Numbered from the stretch's first letter, positions 18,155 to 27,630 are shown. The stretch is 64,000 bases of DNA from XBB1006 sp051877515 (GCA_051877515.1 JBJEIY010000037.1:1-64000); one strand, 5' to 3'. Numbers and translations are program-made. The notes: generated by a model not told the origin, from the sequence alone.

Positions 18155-20053
18155 TTATTCCAATTCAAATGCGCCGGTATATAACTGGTAGTATTTTCCT
18201 TTGCGCGCAATCAGTTCCTGATGATCGCCACGTTCCAGAACTTCACCGTTTTCCAGATACAGGATGGCTTTGGCATTGCGTACTGTAGATAACCGGTGTG
18301 CAATGACGAATACCGTCCGGCCTTCCATCAGGCGGTCCATTCCCTCCTGGACAATGGCTTCTGTCCGGGTATCAATACTGGAAGTTGCCTCATCCAGAAT
18401 CAACACCGGCGGATCTGATACCGCTGCCCGGGCAATGGCAAGCAGCTGTCGCTGTCCCTGGGAAAGCATTCCACCGTCTCCTGTGATCACGGTATCATAC
18501 CCATGCTCCAGATGACGGATAAAATAATCCGCATTTGCCAGCTTTGCTGCTGCTACAATCTCCTCATCTGTTGCATCCAGTCTTCCGTAACGGATATTCT
18601 CCCGGATCGTTCCCGTAAACAAGTGGGTATCCTGCAATACGATGCCAAGAGAACGACGCAGATCATCTTTTCTGATATCCCTGACATCAATCCCATCATA
18701 AGTGATCCGTCCTTCGTTCACATCATAGAACCGGTTGATGAGATTCGTAATGGTAGTCTTTCCGGCTCCGGTATGGCCAACAAAGGCTATCTTCTGACCC
18801 GGCTTTGCAAAAAGGCTTAAATCCTTCAACACTACCTTGTCTTTGGTATACCCAAAGGATACCTGTTCAAATTCCACATGGCCCAACAATTCCACCAGTT
18901 CAAAACTACCGTCAGAAAGCGGTTTCTTAAATGCCCAGTGTTCGGTCCGTTCCTCGCATTCTGTAAGTGTTCCGTCTTCCTCTTTTCTGACATTGACCAA
19001 AGTCACATATCCATCGTCTTCTTCCGGCTTTTCATCGATCAGGTTGAAAATACGGTCTGCTCCCGCCAATGCCATCACCACACCACTGATCTGCTGTGAA
19101 ACCTGGGTAATGGGATTGGTGAAATTCTTTGTATACTGTAAAAAGGCAATCAACACTCCCAGTGTAAGCGGCAGATATCCCCTTATGATCAGGGCTGCCC
19201 CTGCCACAGCAATGAAAAAGTATAAGAAATTGCTCATCTGTGCCATGATTGGCATCATGATATTAGAAAAAATCCCTGCCCGGGATGCATTTTCATAAAG
19301 CACCTCATTCAGTCTGCAAAACTCTTCTTCATTGACCTGTTCATGATTAAAAACCTTTACCACTTTCTGGCCATTTAGCATTTCTTCTATATAACCGTTC
19401 ACTTTTCCCAGTGATTTCTGCTGTGCCACATAGTAGGTAGAGCTTTTGGCACCCAGTGCTTTGCCTGCCCACATGATAAACACCAGAAATACCAGGACTA
19501 CCAGTGTCAACTGCCAGCTTAAGCGAAGCATGGATACAAACACAACCATAATACTCAGCGTGGAGGAAAGCACATTGGGAAGTCCCTGTGAGATCATCTG
19601 CCGCAGGGTATCCGTGTCATTGGTATACCGGCTCATGATATCGCCATTGGCATTGGTATCAAAGTATTTTAAGGGAAGTGATTGCATTTTGTGCATCATC
19701 TCATTCCGGATGCTCTGCAGGGTTCCCTGGGTCACGTTGATCATCAGACGCCCCCTGAGCCATTCCGTGAAAGCTACGATTCCGTAAATCACCGCCATAG
19801 TAAGGCAGATCTGATACAATCTGGAAAAATCCGGATCCGCAGTTCCGATAAGGGGTGTAATCCCCTCATCAATGAGTTTTTGTAACATACCGGTTCCCAC
19901 TGCCGTTCCCACTGCAGATACCACAATACATAATAGCACCACAAAAAAGGACAACTTATATCCTTTCAGAATATAACCCATCAGGCGGCCAAATACTTCC
20001 CTGATCCGTCCTTTCTCCATCTTTGGACGGGGTCCCATCGGTCTAGGCGGCAT
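18155..20053 (-). CDS. ABC exporter half-transporter (catalytically complete subunit)
   Basis: The 632-aa protein has an N-terminal membrane domain of six helices (about 30-330) and a C-terminal ATPase domain: Walker A GHTGAGKTT, signature LSQGQRQ, Walker B LILDEATSS with the catalytic Glu, and H-loop IAHRLS. A charged insertion of about 40 residues separates the membrane and ATPase domains. It pairs with the preceding gene, whose ATPase lacks the catalytic Glu, as in heterodimeric multidrug or lipid exporters of the BmrC/BmrD type. The ATG at 20053 is eight bases from GGAGG and overlaps the partner's end by 11 bp, indicating translational coupling. The substrate is unknown; the ATP-grasp gene at the head of the operon hints at a modified surface molecule. 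Confidence 0.93.
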   Translation of the reverse strand: MPPRPMGPRPKMEKGRIREVFGRLMGYILKGYKLSFFVVLLCIVVSAVGTAVGTGMLQKLIDEGITPLIGTADPDFSRLYQICLTMAVIYGIVAFTEWLRGRLMINVTQGTLQSIRNEMMHKMQSLPLKYFDTNANGDIMSRYTNDTDTLRQMISQGLPNVLSSTLSIMVVFVSMLRLSWQLTLVVLVFLVFIMWAGKALGAKSSTYYVAQQKSLGKVNGYIEEMLNGQKVVKVFNHEQVNEEEFCRLNEVLYENASRAGIFSNIMMPIMAQMSNFLYFFIAVAGAALIIRGYLPLTLGVLIAFLQYTKNFTNPITQVSQQISGVVMALAGADRIFNLIDEKPEEDDGYVTLVNVRKEEDGTLTECEERTEHWAFKKPLSDGSFELVELLGHVEFEQVSFGYTKDKVVLKDLSLFAKPGQKIAFVGHTGAGKTTITNLINRFYDVNEGRITYDGIDVRDIRKDDLRRSLGIVLQDTHLFTGTIRENIRYGRLDATDEEIVAAAKLANADYFIRHLEHGYDTVITGDGGMLSQGQRQLLAIARAAVSDPPVLILDEATSSIDTRTEAIVQEGMDRLMEGRTVFVIAHRLSTVRNAKAILYLENGEVLERGDHQELIARKGKYYQLYTGAFELE

Positions 20054-21779
20054 GATCATCTCCTCCTTTCACCTGTGAATCATATACTTCACGATAAATC
20101 TCATTGGTTGCATATAATTGCTCATGCGTACCCACGCCTGCAATCTTACCCTGATCCAATACAACAATCTTATCCGCATCCTGCACAGACGAGATCCGTT
20201 GGGCAATGATAATCTTCGTCGTGTCCGGGATCTCATGTGCAAATGCCTCCCGGATCAGAGCATCTGTACGCATATCCACGGCGCTGGTGGAATCATCCAA
20301 AATGAGGATCCTGGGTTTTTTCAACAATGCCCTGGCAATACACAATCTCTGTTTCTGTCCTCCGGACACATTGTTTCCACCCTGTTCAATATAGGTATCA
20401 TATTTTTTCTCAAACGTCTGGATAAACTCATCCGCCTGAGCCAACTTACATGCATGCCGGATTTCTTCTTCCGTAGCCTGATCATCTCCCCATTTCAGGT
20501 TATCGGTTATGGTCCCTGAGAACAATTCATTCTTTTGCAGCACCATGGACACACTGTCACGCAATGCATGGAGTTTCAGCTTTCTCACATCCGTACCGCC
20601 CACATAAATACTGCCCGCTGTTACGTCATACAAGCGGGGGATCAGCTGTACCATCGTAGATTTGCTGCTTCCGGTTCCGCCGATGATCCCCACCGTCTCG
20701 CCGGATCTGATCTCGAGATTAATATCTTCCAGGACATTCTTATCCTCTCCGCCGGCATAGGCAAAACTCACATGTTCAAAACGAATGGAACCATCCTTTA
20801 CTTCCTCTATCGCATCTTCACAATCATAGATGGTTGTCTCCTCATCCAGGACTTCCACAATACGTTCACCGGAAGCCACCGACATCACGATCATAACTAA
20901 GATCATGGAAATCATCATAAAACTCATCATTACCTGCATGGCATAGGTAAACAATGTAGTCAGGTTACCGATTTCCATACTGCCGTTTACAATCAGTTTT
21001 CCGCCGATCAGGCTGTCCAGGATAATGATCCCGAACACTACAACAGTCATGATCGGTGACTGAAGGATCATGATCTTCTCCGCCGACTTGGAGATATCTA
21101 CCAGCTTTTGAGATATTTTTTCAAATTTATCAATCTCATAAGACTCTCTTACATAGGCTTTTACGGTGCGGATGCTTAACAGATTCTCCTGTACATCATT
21201 ATTCAGTTCATCATATTGTGCAAACATCTTCTTAAAGTATCTGTGTGCTTTGCTGATCAAAACAAACATCAGCACTCCCAGAACCGGAATTGCCGCAAGA
21301 AAGATCCAGGCCAGACGCGGTTCTAACATAAAAGACATGATAAGCGCAAAAAGCATCATCATGGGAGCCCTGACACACATCCGGATCACCATCTGAAACG
21401 CATTCTGTATATTGGTCACATCCGTTGTCAAACGGGTAATCAGACTGGATGCGCTAAACCGGTCAATATTCTCAAACGAGAAACTCTGCACTTTCGAAAA
21501 AAGTGCTTCTCGCAGATTTTTTGCAAGTCCGGTGGACGCAATGGCTGCATGGATTCCGGACATGGCACCGCACGCAAGTCCGATGACCGCCATCACCAGC
21601 ATAACCAATCCTATATGCAGCACATAATCAAAATCTCCTTTCTGCAATCCGTTATTGATCAGAAAAGACATTAGATATGGGATCATAACATCCATGGAAA
21701 CCTCACCCAGCATGAAAAGCGGTGCAAGGATAGAATTCTTCCTGTACTCCCCGATATGAGCCATAAGCTTTTTAATCAT
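20043..21779 (-). CDS. ABC exporter half-transporter with degenerate ATP site
   Basis: The 578-aa protein has six membrane helices (about 15-310) and an ATPase domain with Walker A GGTGSSKST and signature VSGGQKQR. In Walker B the catalytic Glu is replaced by Asp (LILDDSTSAVD), and the H-loop His is replaced by Gln (IIAQRIS). Both substitutions are typical of the inactive nucleotide site in heterodimeric type IV exporters. The start at 21779 follows GGAGG by five bases and overlaps the ATP-grasp gene by 8 bp. The neighbouring subunit supplies the intact site. Export function is certain at family level; the cargo is not known. Confidence 0.92.
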   Translation of the reverse strand: MIKKLMAHIGEYRKNSILAPLFMLGEVSMDVMIPYLMSFLINNGLQKGDFDYVLHIGLVMLVMAVIGLACGAMSGIHAAIASTGLAKNLREALFSKVQSFSFENIDRFSASSLITRLTTDVTNIQNAFQMVIRMCVRAPMMMLFALIMSFMLEPRLAWIFLAAIPVLGVLMFVLISKAHRYFKKMFAQYDELNNDVQENLLSIRTVKAYVRESYEIDKFEKISQKLVDISKSAEKIMILQSPIMTVVVFGIIILDSLIGGKLIVNGSMEIGNLTTLFTYAMQVMMSFMMISMILVMIVMSVASGERIVEVLDEETTIYDCEDAIEEVKDGSIRFEHVSFAYAGGEDKNVLEDINLEIRSGETVGIIGGTGSSKSTMVQLIPRLYDVTAGSIYVGGTDVRKLKLHALRDSVSMVLQKNELFSGTITDNLKWGDDQATEEEIRHACKLAQADEFIQTFEKKYDTYIEQGGNNVSGGQKQRLCIARALLKKPRILILDDSTSAVDMRTDALIREAFAHEIPDTTKIIIAQRISSVQDADKIVVLDQGKIAGVGTHEQLYATNEIYREVYDSQVKGGDDHAA

Positions 21780-22968
21780 GTTGTCCTCCTTCATCTTGTT
21801 CCTCTATCTCCCCGATCAGATCCTGATAGACCTGTTTCTTTCCTCTCTGTCCGGCCATCTGCATCATATTCATATCCGGACGTCCGTTTCCCTCGATCAG
21901 AACTGCATTTCCCTGTTCTGTAACAGCCACATCCCAGCCGACATGTCTAAGACTGGGGAGCTTTTGTGCCGCTTTTCTCACCAAAGCGATCACTTTATCC
22001 CAGCAGGGATACACAAATCCCTGAAAATCCTTTCCGGAATCCGGATGAACAGCATACCGGTTATGCTGCCGGTCGATGCCTTTACTAATCACCGTTCCCG
22101 TGTGCGGATCCACCTCTACTACGATGCCTCCGCCATGAAAATTATCAACGGCTTTTCCTGCTCTCCCGAACCGCCCTGCCGCAGACATCACATGTATTTC
22201 TCCGTGAGCATCTGTCAGGGTTAATACCCGGATGGTATTTAAACTGTCCGGATGAAATGCCGCAATTGACGGATGCTGGTATACATATTCCTCCAGAATC
22301 ATCTGGTTTTCCTTCAGTTGCGCATATAATTCTTCCGTCGGATGCTTTACGTTGCGGTAACACAATGCACCTTCTCCACCCTGCCCGAATCGCTGCTTTG
22401 CAAAAAAGGTCGGATTCTTTCTGCAAAATCTTTTCATATCTTTCCATGTACAACCACATAGATCCAGCCAGTCTCTTTCCAGAAATTCACGAAAGGTTTC
22501 GTTAAAGACCGCCTTATCATCCAGATAGGTTTTTCGATCTTCTTTGTTAATGCAAACTGCTATGATCTTGTTGCGGTATCTGTAACTGATAAAGGTTTTT
22601 CGACTTTGATAACTCTTATTATACAGTTCATAGTCAAAATAATCCTGTATCCGAAATCCCATTTTTCTACAGTGAAGAACCCAGTCAGCAAAGAAAATGT
22701 CCAAATCTTCCGGATGAAATTTCAGATTCTTCTGTTCACAGAAATACTCCCGAAACCAGCCATATAATTCTTCCAGTTTTTCTTTTTGCTGTTCCGGTAT
22801 TCGGAAAGCAATCCTCTCATACACCGCCTCAAACCCCTGGGGTACACACTGTTGCTCAAGATAAAAGGAAGGCTGCTTTGTCTGTGTTGCCGACTCCGGC
22901 AGGGAATAACCCAATATCTTTGCAGATTCCAGAATCTGCCCGGAAAAAGATCTTTGTTTCGTTTCCAT
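21772..22968 (-). CDS. Sugar-transfer-associated ATP-grasp family protein
   Basis: The 398-aa protein resembles the ATP-grasp family often found near sugar-transfer genes (ATPgrasp_ST). Features are an alpha-helical N-terminus (about 1-150), an ATP-binding region (FFAKQRFGQGGEG, about 195-210; ILEEYVYQHP), SLNTIRVLTL, and a metal-binding end (VGWDVAVTEQGNAVLIEGNG; PDMNMMQ). ATP-grasp enzymes form acyl-phosphate intermediates to join a carboxylate to an amine or similar group. No glycosyltransferase is next to it here; instead it leads an operon with a heterodimeric ABC exporter, overlapping the first subunit by 8 bp. GGAGGG lies seven bases before the ATG. Substrate unknown; modification of a cell-surface or secreted product is inferred. 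Confidence 0.85.
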   Translation of the reverse strand: METKQRSFSGQILESAKILGYSLPESATQTKQPSFYLEQQCVPQGFEAVYERIAFRIPEQQKEKLEELYGWFREYFCEQKNLKFHPEDLDIFFADWVLHCRKMGFRIQDYFDYELYNKSYQSRKTFISYRYRNKIIAVCINKEDRKTYLDDKAVFNETFREFLERDWLDLCGCTWKDMKRFCRKNPTFFAKQRFGQGGEGALCYRNVKHPTEELYAQLKENQMILEEYVYQHPSIAAFHPDSLNTIRVLTLTDAHGEIHVMSAAGRFGRAGKAVDNFHGGGIVVEVDPHTGTVISKGIDRQHNRYAVHPDSGKDFQGFVYPCWDKVIALVRKAAQKLPSLRHVGWDVAVTEQGNAVLIEGNGRPDMNMMQMAGQRGKKQVYQDLIGEIEEQDEGGQHD

Positions 22969-23042
22969 CCTGCCACCCTCCTTACTTCTATTCGTCCCAT
23001 TTGCTCATTTTATCATAATAAGGCCAAAGAAAAAAGATGAGA

Positions 23043-23071
23043 TTGTAGTGATATCTGAAATCTGCTATACT
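23043..23071 (+). promoter_or_regulatory. Sigma-A promoter for the DUF975 gene
   Basis: A -35 TTGTAG (23043-23048), 17-bp spacer and -10 TATACT (23066-23071) lie about 50 bp before the ATG at 23121. Confidence 0.6.
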
Positions 23072-23120
23072 ATGCGTAAAGAATCTGTTATTAATAAAAA
23101 AGAAAGGAAAGATAAACACT

Positions 23121-23780
23121 ATGTGGGTACGTTCAGAACTAAAAGCTTTGGGAAAAGCGGATTTCAAACGAGATTACTGGAGCTATGTATTGGTTGCTTT
23201 TCTTGCAATTCTGGCCTCCGGCTCCTTTCCTCTGAAATTTCAGTGGGATTCCGGCATAAATGCCGGCCATGGAGTGATCGGGATTCTGGTTGGCGTTTTT
23301 TTACTTCATCCATTGTACGTCGGAACCCGTCGATTCTTTTTATCCAATCTTTATAGAGAGGGAAAGACTCCGATAGGAACAGTATTATATGCCTTTGACC
23401 ATTCCTATGGAAATGTAGTACTGACTACCTTCTTAAAATCTCTGTTTATTGTCCTGTGGTCTCTGCTACTGGTTATTCCGGGCATTGTGAAACTGTATTC
23501 TTATTTCATGGTAGACTACATTCTTGCCGACAATCCTGCTTTGGATCAGTCCCGTGCATTTGAAATCAGTAAAAAAACCATGGTCAACGAGAAAATGAAT
23601 GTCTTTGTATTTGATCTTTCATTTATTCTCTGGCTGATCTTATCCGGCATCACTCTTGGAATCGCGGGTGTTTTCTTTGTCTTTCCGTATATAGAAGCAT
23701 CCAAAGCCAGACTGTATGACCAGCTTAAACAAAAAGCTCTTACAAATGGTTTTGCAACCTTTGAAGATTTTAACTGTTAA
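23121..23780 (+). CDS. DUF975 family membrane protein
   Basis: The 219-aa protein begins MWVRSELKALGKADF, the typical start of the DUF975 family. It has about five membrane helices (roughly 20-40, 55-75, 100-130, 165-200). The PGIVKLYSYFMVDYIL segment and the SRAFEISKKTMVNEK cytoplasmic loop are both family hallmarks. Members are common in Firmicutes; no biochemical role is established. The gene stands alone on the plus strand between an ABC exporter operon and groESL, with its own promoter and a shared bidirectional terminator. A GGAAAG motif precedes the ATG. Confidence 0.85.
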   Translation: MWVRSELKALGKADFKRDYWSYVLVAFLAILASGSFPLKFQWDSGINAGHGVIGILVGVFLLHPLYVGTRRFFLSNLYREGKTPIGTVLYAFDHSYGNVVLTTFLKSLFIVLWSLLLVIPGIVKLYSYFMVDYILADNPALDQSRAFEISKKTMVNEKMNVFVFDLSFILWLILSGITLGIAGVFFVFPYIEASKARLYDQLKQKALTNGFATFEDFNC

Positions 23781-23795
23781 CAGATTCCTGATCAG

Positions 23796-23839
23796 AAAAA
23801 ATACCGCCGCATCTATCTTTCATAGATGCGGCAGTTTTT
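23796..23839. terminator. Bidirectional terminator between the DUF975 gene and groL
   Basis: The 11-bp perfect stem GCCGCATCTAT/ATAGATGCGGC (23806-23816 with 23822-23832) is flanked by six A on the left and five T on the right. It works as a terminator in both directions for these convergent genes. Confidence 0.9.
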
Positions 23840-23870
23840 ATCTTAAACAATACTTTTCACTATACTGACT

Positions 23871-25490
23871 TTACATCATTCCCATTCCCGGGTTTGCCGG
23901 CATAGCCGGAGCCTCTTCCTTAATGTCCGCTACCACAGATTCTGTAGTCAATACGGTAGAGGAAACACTTGTTGCATTCTGCAGCGCTGTTCTGGTAACC
24001 TTAACCGGATCCAGGATTCCTGCTTTGACCATATCCACATATTCTTCATGCAGTGCATCAAATCCAATACCCGGTTTAGACTCTCTTACCTTATTGATGA
24101 TCACTGCCCCTTCTAATCCTGCATTGTCTGCAATGTAGTATAACGGAGCTTCTAATGCTTTCAACACTACCTTTGCACCGGTCTTTTCATCACCCTCTAA
24201 AGTCTCCACCAGTTTGGCAACTTCTTTGGATGCATGAATATAAGCAGAACCGCCTCCGGCGATGATTCCTTCTTCCACAGCTGCTCTGGTTGCGTTCAGG
24301 GCATCTTCCATACGCAGCTTGCTTTCTTTCATTTCTGTTTCGGTTGCAGCTCCCACACGGATCACTGCCACACCACCTGCCAGTTTTGCAAGTCTTTCCT
24401 GTAATTTCTCACGATCGAAATCAGATGTGGTTTCTTTGATCTGCGCCTTGATCTGGTTAATGCGTGCTTCGATATCTGCCTTCGCACCTTCGCCATCAAC
24501 GATTACGGTGTTCTCTTTCTGAACCTTTACGGATTTCGCACGGCCTAACTGATCCATAGTGGCATCCTTCAGTTCATAGCCTAATTCTTCAGAAATGACT
24601 GTACCACCTGTTAAAATAGCAATATCCTGTAACATTTCTTTTCTTCTGTCACCATATCCCGGTGCCTTTACAGCAACTACATTGAAGGTTCCGCGAAGCT
24701 TATTTAAGATCAGAGTGGTCAATGCTTCACCTTCTACATCTTCTGCGATGATAAGAAGCTTTGCACCGCTTTGTACGATCTGCTCCAGTACCGGCAGAAT
24801 CTCCTGGATATTGCTGATCTTCTTGTCTGTGATCAGAATATAGGGGTTATCCAGATTTGCTTCCATCTTATCCATATCAGTTGCCATGTATGCGGAAATA
24901 TATCCACGATCAAACTGCATACCTTCCACCAGATCCAGTTCTGTCTTCATGGTCTTGCTCTCTTCGATGGTGATTACGCCGTCTCCGGATACTTTTTCCA
25001 TTGCATCAGCGATCATCTCTCCTACACTTTCATCTCCGGCAGAGATTGCAGCTACCTGAGCAATGTTATCTTTACCATTTACCTTGGAGCTCATGGCTTT
25101 TAAGCTTTCTACTGCTGCATCTGTGGCTTTCTTCATACCACGACGAAGAATAATAGGATTTGCACCCGCCTCTAAGTTTCTCATGCCTTCTTTGATCATA
25201 GCCTGCGCTAAAACGGTTGCTGTTGTGGTTCCGTCACCTGCCACATCATTGGTCTTGGTTGCAACTTCACGAACCAGCTGAGCACCCATGTTCTCAAATG
25301 CATCTTCCAATTCTATATCTTTAGCAATGGTCACACCATCATTAGTAATAAGCGGTGTGCCAAAGGACTTATCCAAAACTACGTTTCTTCCTTTTGGTCC
25401 GATGGTTACACGAACGGTATTTGCTAATTTATCTACTCCTGTTTCCAAAGCCTTGCGGGCTTCTGATCCATATTTAATATCCTTTGCCAT
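23871..25490 (-). CDS. groL: Chaperonin GroEL
   Basis: The 539-aa length is normal for the family. It starts with MAKDIKYG and contains the ATP-binding motifs VTIGPKGRN and VAGDGTTTATVLAQ, the catalytic Asp region, AVEEGIIAGGGSA, and a short Gly-Met tail ending GMGMM. Fourteen subunits form the double-ring cytoplasmic folding chamber, working with GroES. AGGAGG lies before the ATG; groS is 33 bp upstream in the same operon, under a CIRCE operator. Nothing unusual was seen. Confidence 0.99.
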   Translation of the reverse strand: MAKDIKYGSEARKALETGVDKLANTVRVTIGPKGRNVVLDKSFGTPLITNDGVTIAKDIELEDAFENMGAQLVREVATKTNDVAGDGTTTATVLAQAMIKEGMRNLEAGANPIILRRGMKKATDAAVESLKAMSSKVNGKDNIAQVAAISAGDESVGEMIADAMEKVSGDGVITIEESKTMKTELDLVEGMQFDRGYISAYMATDMDKMEANLDNPYILITDKKISNIQEILPVLEQIVQSGAKLLIIAEDVEGEALTTLILNKLRGTFNVVAVKAPGYGDRRKEMLQDIAILTGGTVISEELGYELKDATMDQLGRAKSVKVQKENTVIVDGEGAKADIEARINQIKAQIKETTSDFDREKLQERLAKLAGGVAVIRVGAATETEMKESKLRMEDALNATRAAVEEGIIAGGGSAYIHASKEVAKLVETLEGDEKTGAKVVLKALEAPLYYIADNAGLEGAVIINKVRESKPGIGFDALHEEYVDMVKAGILDPVKVTRTALQNATSVSSTVLTTESVVADIKEEAPAMPANPGMGMM

Positions 25491-25523
25491 ATTATAAGCC
25501 TCCTAAAATAATTTCTGTCTTAC

Positions 25524-25808
25524 TTATTTCATAACTGCCAGAATGTCATTCTGTTTTACAATGATATAGGTTTCTTTCTCGATCTCAACTTCGGTTCCTG
25601 CATATTTGGAGTAGATTACCTGATCTCCCACACTAACTTCCATCTTTATCTCTTTACCGTCTACGATACCTCCGGGTCCTACAGCAATAACCTCTGCCTG
25701 CTGTGGCTTCTCTTTATTCTGTCCCGGGAGCACGATCCCTGATGCTGTGGTTTCTTCTGCTACCAGTTGTTTTAAAACAACTCTGTCACCTAATGGTACT
25801 AATTTCAT
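25524..25808 (-). CDS. groS: Co-chaperonin GroES
   Basis: The 94-aa protein has the GroES beta-barrel motifs LVPLGDRVVLK, the mobile loop (ETTASGIVLPG) and VGDQVIYSKYAGTEV. It caps the GroEL ring during folding. It is the first gene of the groESL operon, with AGGAGG-like GGAGGAC upstream and a promoter plus CIRCE element at 25845-25912. Heat-shock control by HrcA is expected from the operator. Confidence 0.99.
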   Translation of the reverse strand: MKLVPLGDRVVLKQLVAEETTASGIVLPGQNKEKPQQAEVIAVGPGGIVDGKEIKMEVSVGDQVIYSKYAGTEVEIEKETYIIVKQNDILAVMK

Positions 25809-25844
25809 ACTAAAGTCCTCCTTGTCTTACTTCTTTTGAGATTA

Positions 25845-25871
25845 TTAGCACTCTTGTTTATTGAGTGCTAA
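25845..25871 (-). promoter_or_regulatory. CIRCE operator (HrcA binding site)
   Basis: TTAGCACTC (25845-25853), nine bases, then GAGTGCTAA (25863-25871) is a perfect match to the CIRCE consensus. It lies between the groESL promoter and groS, where HrcA represses at normal temperature. hrcA itself is not in the window. Confidence 0.97.
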
Positions 25872-25883
25872 CCTTTGTTCTAT

Positions 25884-25912
25884 ATCATAATAAGATAACC
25901 AATTATATGCAA
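25884..25912 (-). promoter_or_regulatory. groESL promoter
   Basis: Minus-strand -35 TTGCAT (25907-25912), 17-bp spacer and -10 TATGAT (25884-25889) lie directly upstream of CIRCE, so the operator covers the start of transcription. Confidence 0.7.
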
Positions 25913-25935
25913 ATGCATTAAAGAATAACCCGCGC

Positions 25936-25970
25936 AAAAAAAGTGAGTATTTCCTCTTAAATACTCACTT
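25936..25970 (-). terminator. Terminator after the CPBP gene
   Basis: The 12-bp perfect stem AAGTGAGTATTT/AAATACTCACTT (25941-25952 with 25959-25970) has a 6-nt loop and is followed on the minus strand by five or more T. Confidence 0.88.
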
Positions 25971-26027
25971 TATCTCTTGTTTTCTCACTTTTCCTACTTT
26001 TGTTGTATTTTATACTTTTTTTAGAAT

Positions 26028-26768
26028 TTAAACATGCTTCCAGTTAACCAGCATCACAATTCCTGCCACCAATGCAACAATTCCGGACACCAGACAGAGG
26101 GTCATGGTAGCGCTTAAATAATTACTAAGCCCATACCAGGTTGATACCAGGGAAAAAACATTCGCTGCTCCGTGAGCAACGATACAAGTATACAGCGCAC
26201 CTGTTTTTTCATAGATATATGCAAAAACCACACCCAGTAATGCGGCGTATACAAACTGTACCAAATTAAAATGAAATGCGCCAAAGATCAACGCCGAGCC
26301 AAGAATACCCATCCATTTTCCAAAAGCCTGTCTCAGGTTTCCGAAAAGAATTCCCCGAAAGGTAAGTTCTTCCAGGACAGGTGCAAGAATACCGGCAGAC
26401 AAAAGCTGCCAGATCCTGGCATCGGAATACACCACATTCCCCAGTTTCTGATAAGCGGGGGACATGGACTTTAGCGGGGAAAGCTCTATAAGATTATTCA
26501 ATCCCAGTGACAGTGTGACCCCAACCAGAATGATCACGACCATATCCTTCACCTTATGATGCATCCGGTTCTTTCGAAAAGATACTTTCTTGTAAAAGTA
26601 GTACATCGGCAGAATGCAGACCAGCTTACTGATCCCCTCACACAGCATCTCGGAATAGGTTCCCAGTCTCGTATGATCCGTCAGAAAAATACTGACAGCC
26701 CCTATTACTACCCAATATATAATGAGTGGGTAAAACGCTTCCCAAACGTATCGGACTTTTTTTGTCAT
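26028..26768 (-). CDS. CPBP-family intramembrane metalloprotease-like protein
   Basis: The 246-aa protein has about seven membrane helices. The family motifs are present: EELTFRG (the EExxxR box, about residue 137), FGAFHFN (H-containing motif 2) and CIVAHGAAN near the C-terminus. CPBP (Abi/CAAX-type) proteins include prenyl-protein proteases and bacteriocin-immunity proteins; the substrate here is unknown. Its GGAGG is 27 bp after the stop of folBK, so it may be the last gene of the folate operon, ending at a strong terminator. Function in folate metabolism is not implied. Confidence 0.88.
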   Translation of the reverse strand: MTKKVRYVWEAFYPLIIYWVVIGAVSIFLTDHTRLGTYSEMLCEGISKLVCILPMYYFYKKVSFRKNRMHHKVKDMVVIILVGVTLSLGLNNLIELSPLKSMSPAYQKLGNVVYSDARIWQLLSAGILAPVLEELTFRGILFGNLRQAFGKWMGILGSALIFGAFHFNLVQFVYAALLGVVFAYIYEKTGALYTCIVAHGAANVFSLVSTWYGLSNYLSATMTLCLVSGIVALVAGIVMLVNWKHV

Positions 26769-26795
26769 TTGTTTTCCTCCACTATTTTAAAAATC

Positions 26796-27629
26796 TTATT
26801 CCCGTTCTTTCAGCTCCTCGTACATCTGTAAAATGGACTTATGAAACACAGGATGCATATAGTAGGGTGCGATCTGACACATGGGACGTAGTACAAAATC
26901 CCGGTTCTGCAGATCCACATGAGGGATGATCAGTTCTTTGGACTGATAGATTTCTTCATCATAGAATAAAATATCCAGATCCAGTGTCCTTGGCCCCCAA
27001 TGTACTTCCCGCACCCGGTTGGCATTGGCTTCAATGGAATGAAGCACGATCAAAAGCTCCTCCGGTTCCAACAACGTCTCCATCTTCAGACAGGCATTCA
27101 GGAAATCCTCCTGCTCCACTCCGCCATAAGGCTTGGTCACGATAAAATCCGAAACCTTGTCCACACGACATCCCTTAATCTGACCCAACTGTTCCACAGC
27201 TTCTTTCAAATAGGCTGCCTTATTTCCCATATTGGAACCCAGGGCAATATAAGCAGTATGCCACTGGCGTGATATGGTAACGCTCACGGTATCCAGGGGC
27301 AGCCCGATGGGGGCCCAGGGTTTCCCTATGGTAAGTTCCACGCCCAGTATCTTATCATCCATCATCAAAAGATGAGCAGCCAGATGCTCTGCAACTGCCT
27401 CGATCAGTTTATAGGTATGCTCTTTTAAGAAGCGGTCGATCTCCTGGCAGACCGTTCCATAATTGACACTAAACTCCAATTCATCATCCAGGCCTGCATT
27501 CCGGGTATCCACAAATAGTTTTGCCGAGATCACAAAGCGCTGTCCTAATACCGTCTCTTCTTTATATACCCCATGATTTCCGTATACCAGAAGGTTTTCT
27601 ATATTAATACAATCGTTACCTTTTTTCAA
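26796..27629 (-). CDS. folBK: Bifunctional dihydroneopterin aldolase / HPPK
   Basis: The protein is about 277 aa. The N-terminal FolB part (about 5-118) has LLVYGNHGVYKEE and the catalytic Lys region TIGKPWAPIGLP. The C-terminal FolK part (about 124-277) has YIALGSNMGNKAAYL and the pyrophosphokinase signature VHWGPRTLDLDILFYD. It converts dihydroneopterin to 6-hydroxymethyl-dihydropterin and then pyrophosphorylates it for FolP. Start choice: AAGGAG lies nine bases before a TTG at 27629, just after the folP stop. An ATG at 27653 inside folP has no Shine-Dalgarno. I prefer the TTG. Fusion of FolB with FolK is known in Clostridia. Confidence 0.93.
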   Translation of the reverse strand: MKKGNDCINIENLLVYGNHGVYKEETVLGQRFVISAKLFVDTRNAGLDDELEFSVNYGTVCQEIDRFLKEHTYKLIEAVAEHLAAHLLMMDDKILGVELTIGKPWAPIGLPLDTVSVTISRQWHTAYIALGSNMGNKAAYLKEAVEQLGQIKGCRVDKVSDFIVTKPYGGVEQEDFLNACLKMETLLEPEELLIVLHSIEANANRVREVHWGPRTLDLDILFYDEEIYQSKELIIPHVDLQNRDFVLRPMCQIAPYYMHPVFHKSILQMYEELKERE

Positions 27630-27630
27630 T

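Noticed and set aside
26028..26768. Bacteriocin immunity role for the CPBP protein
   Set aside because: No bacteriocin-like small gene or processing machinery is next to it; its neighbours are folate and groESL genes.
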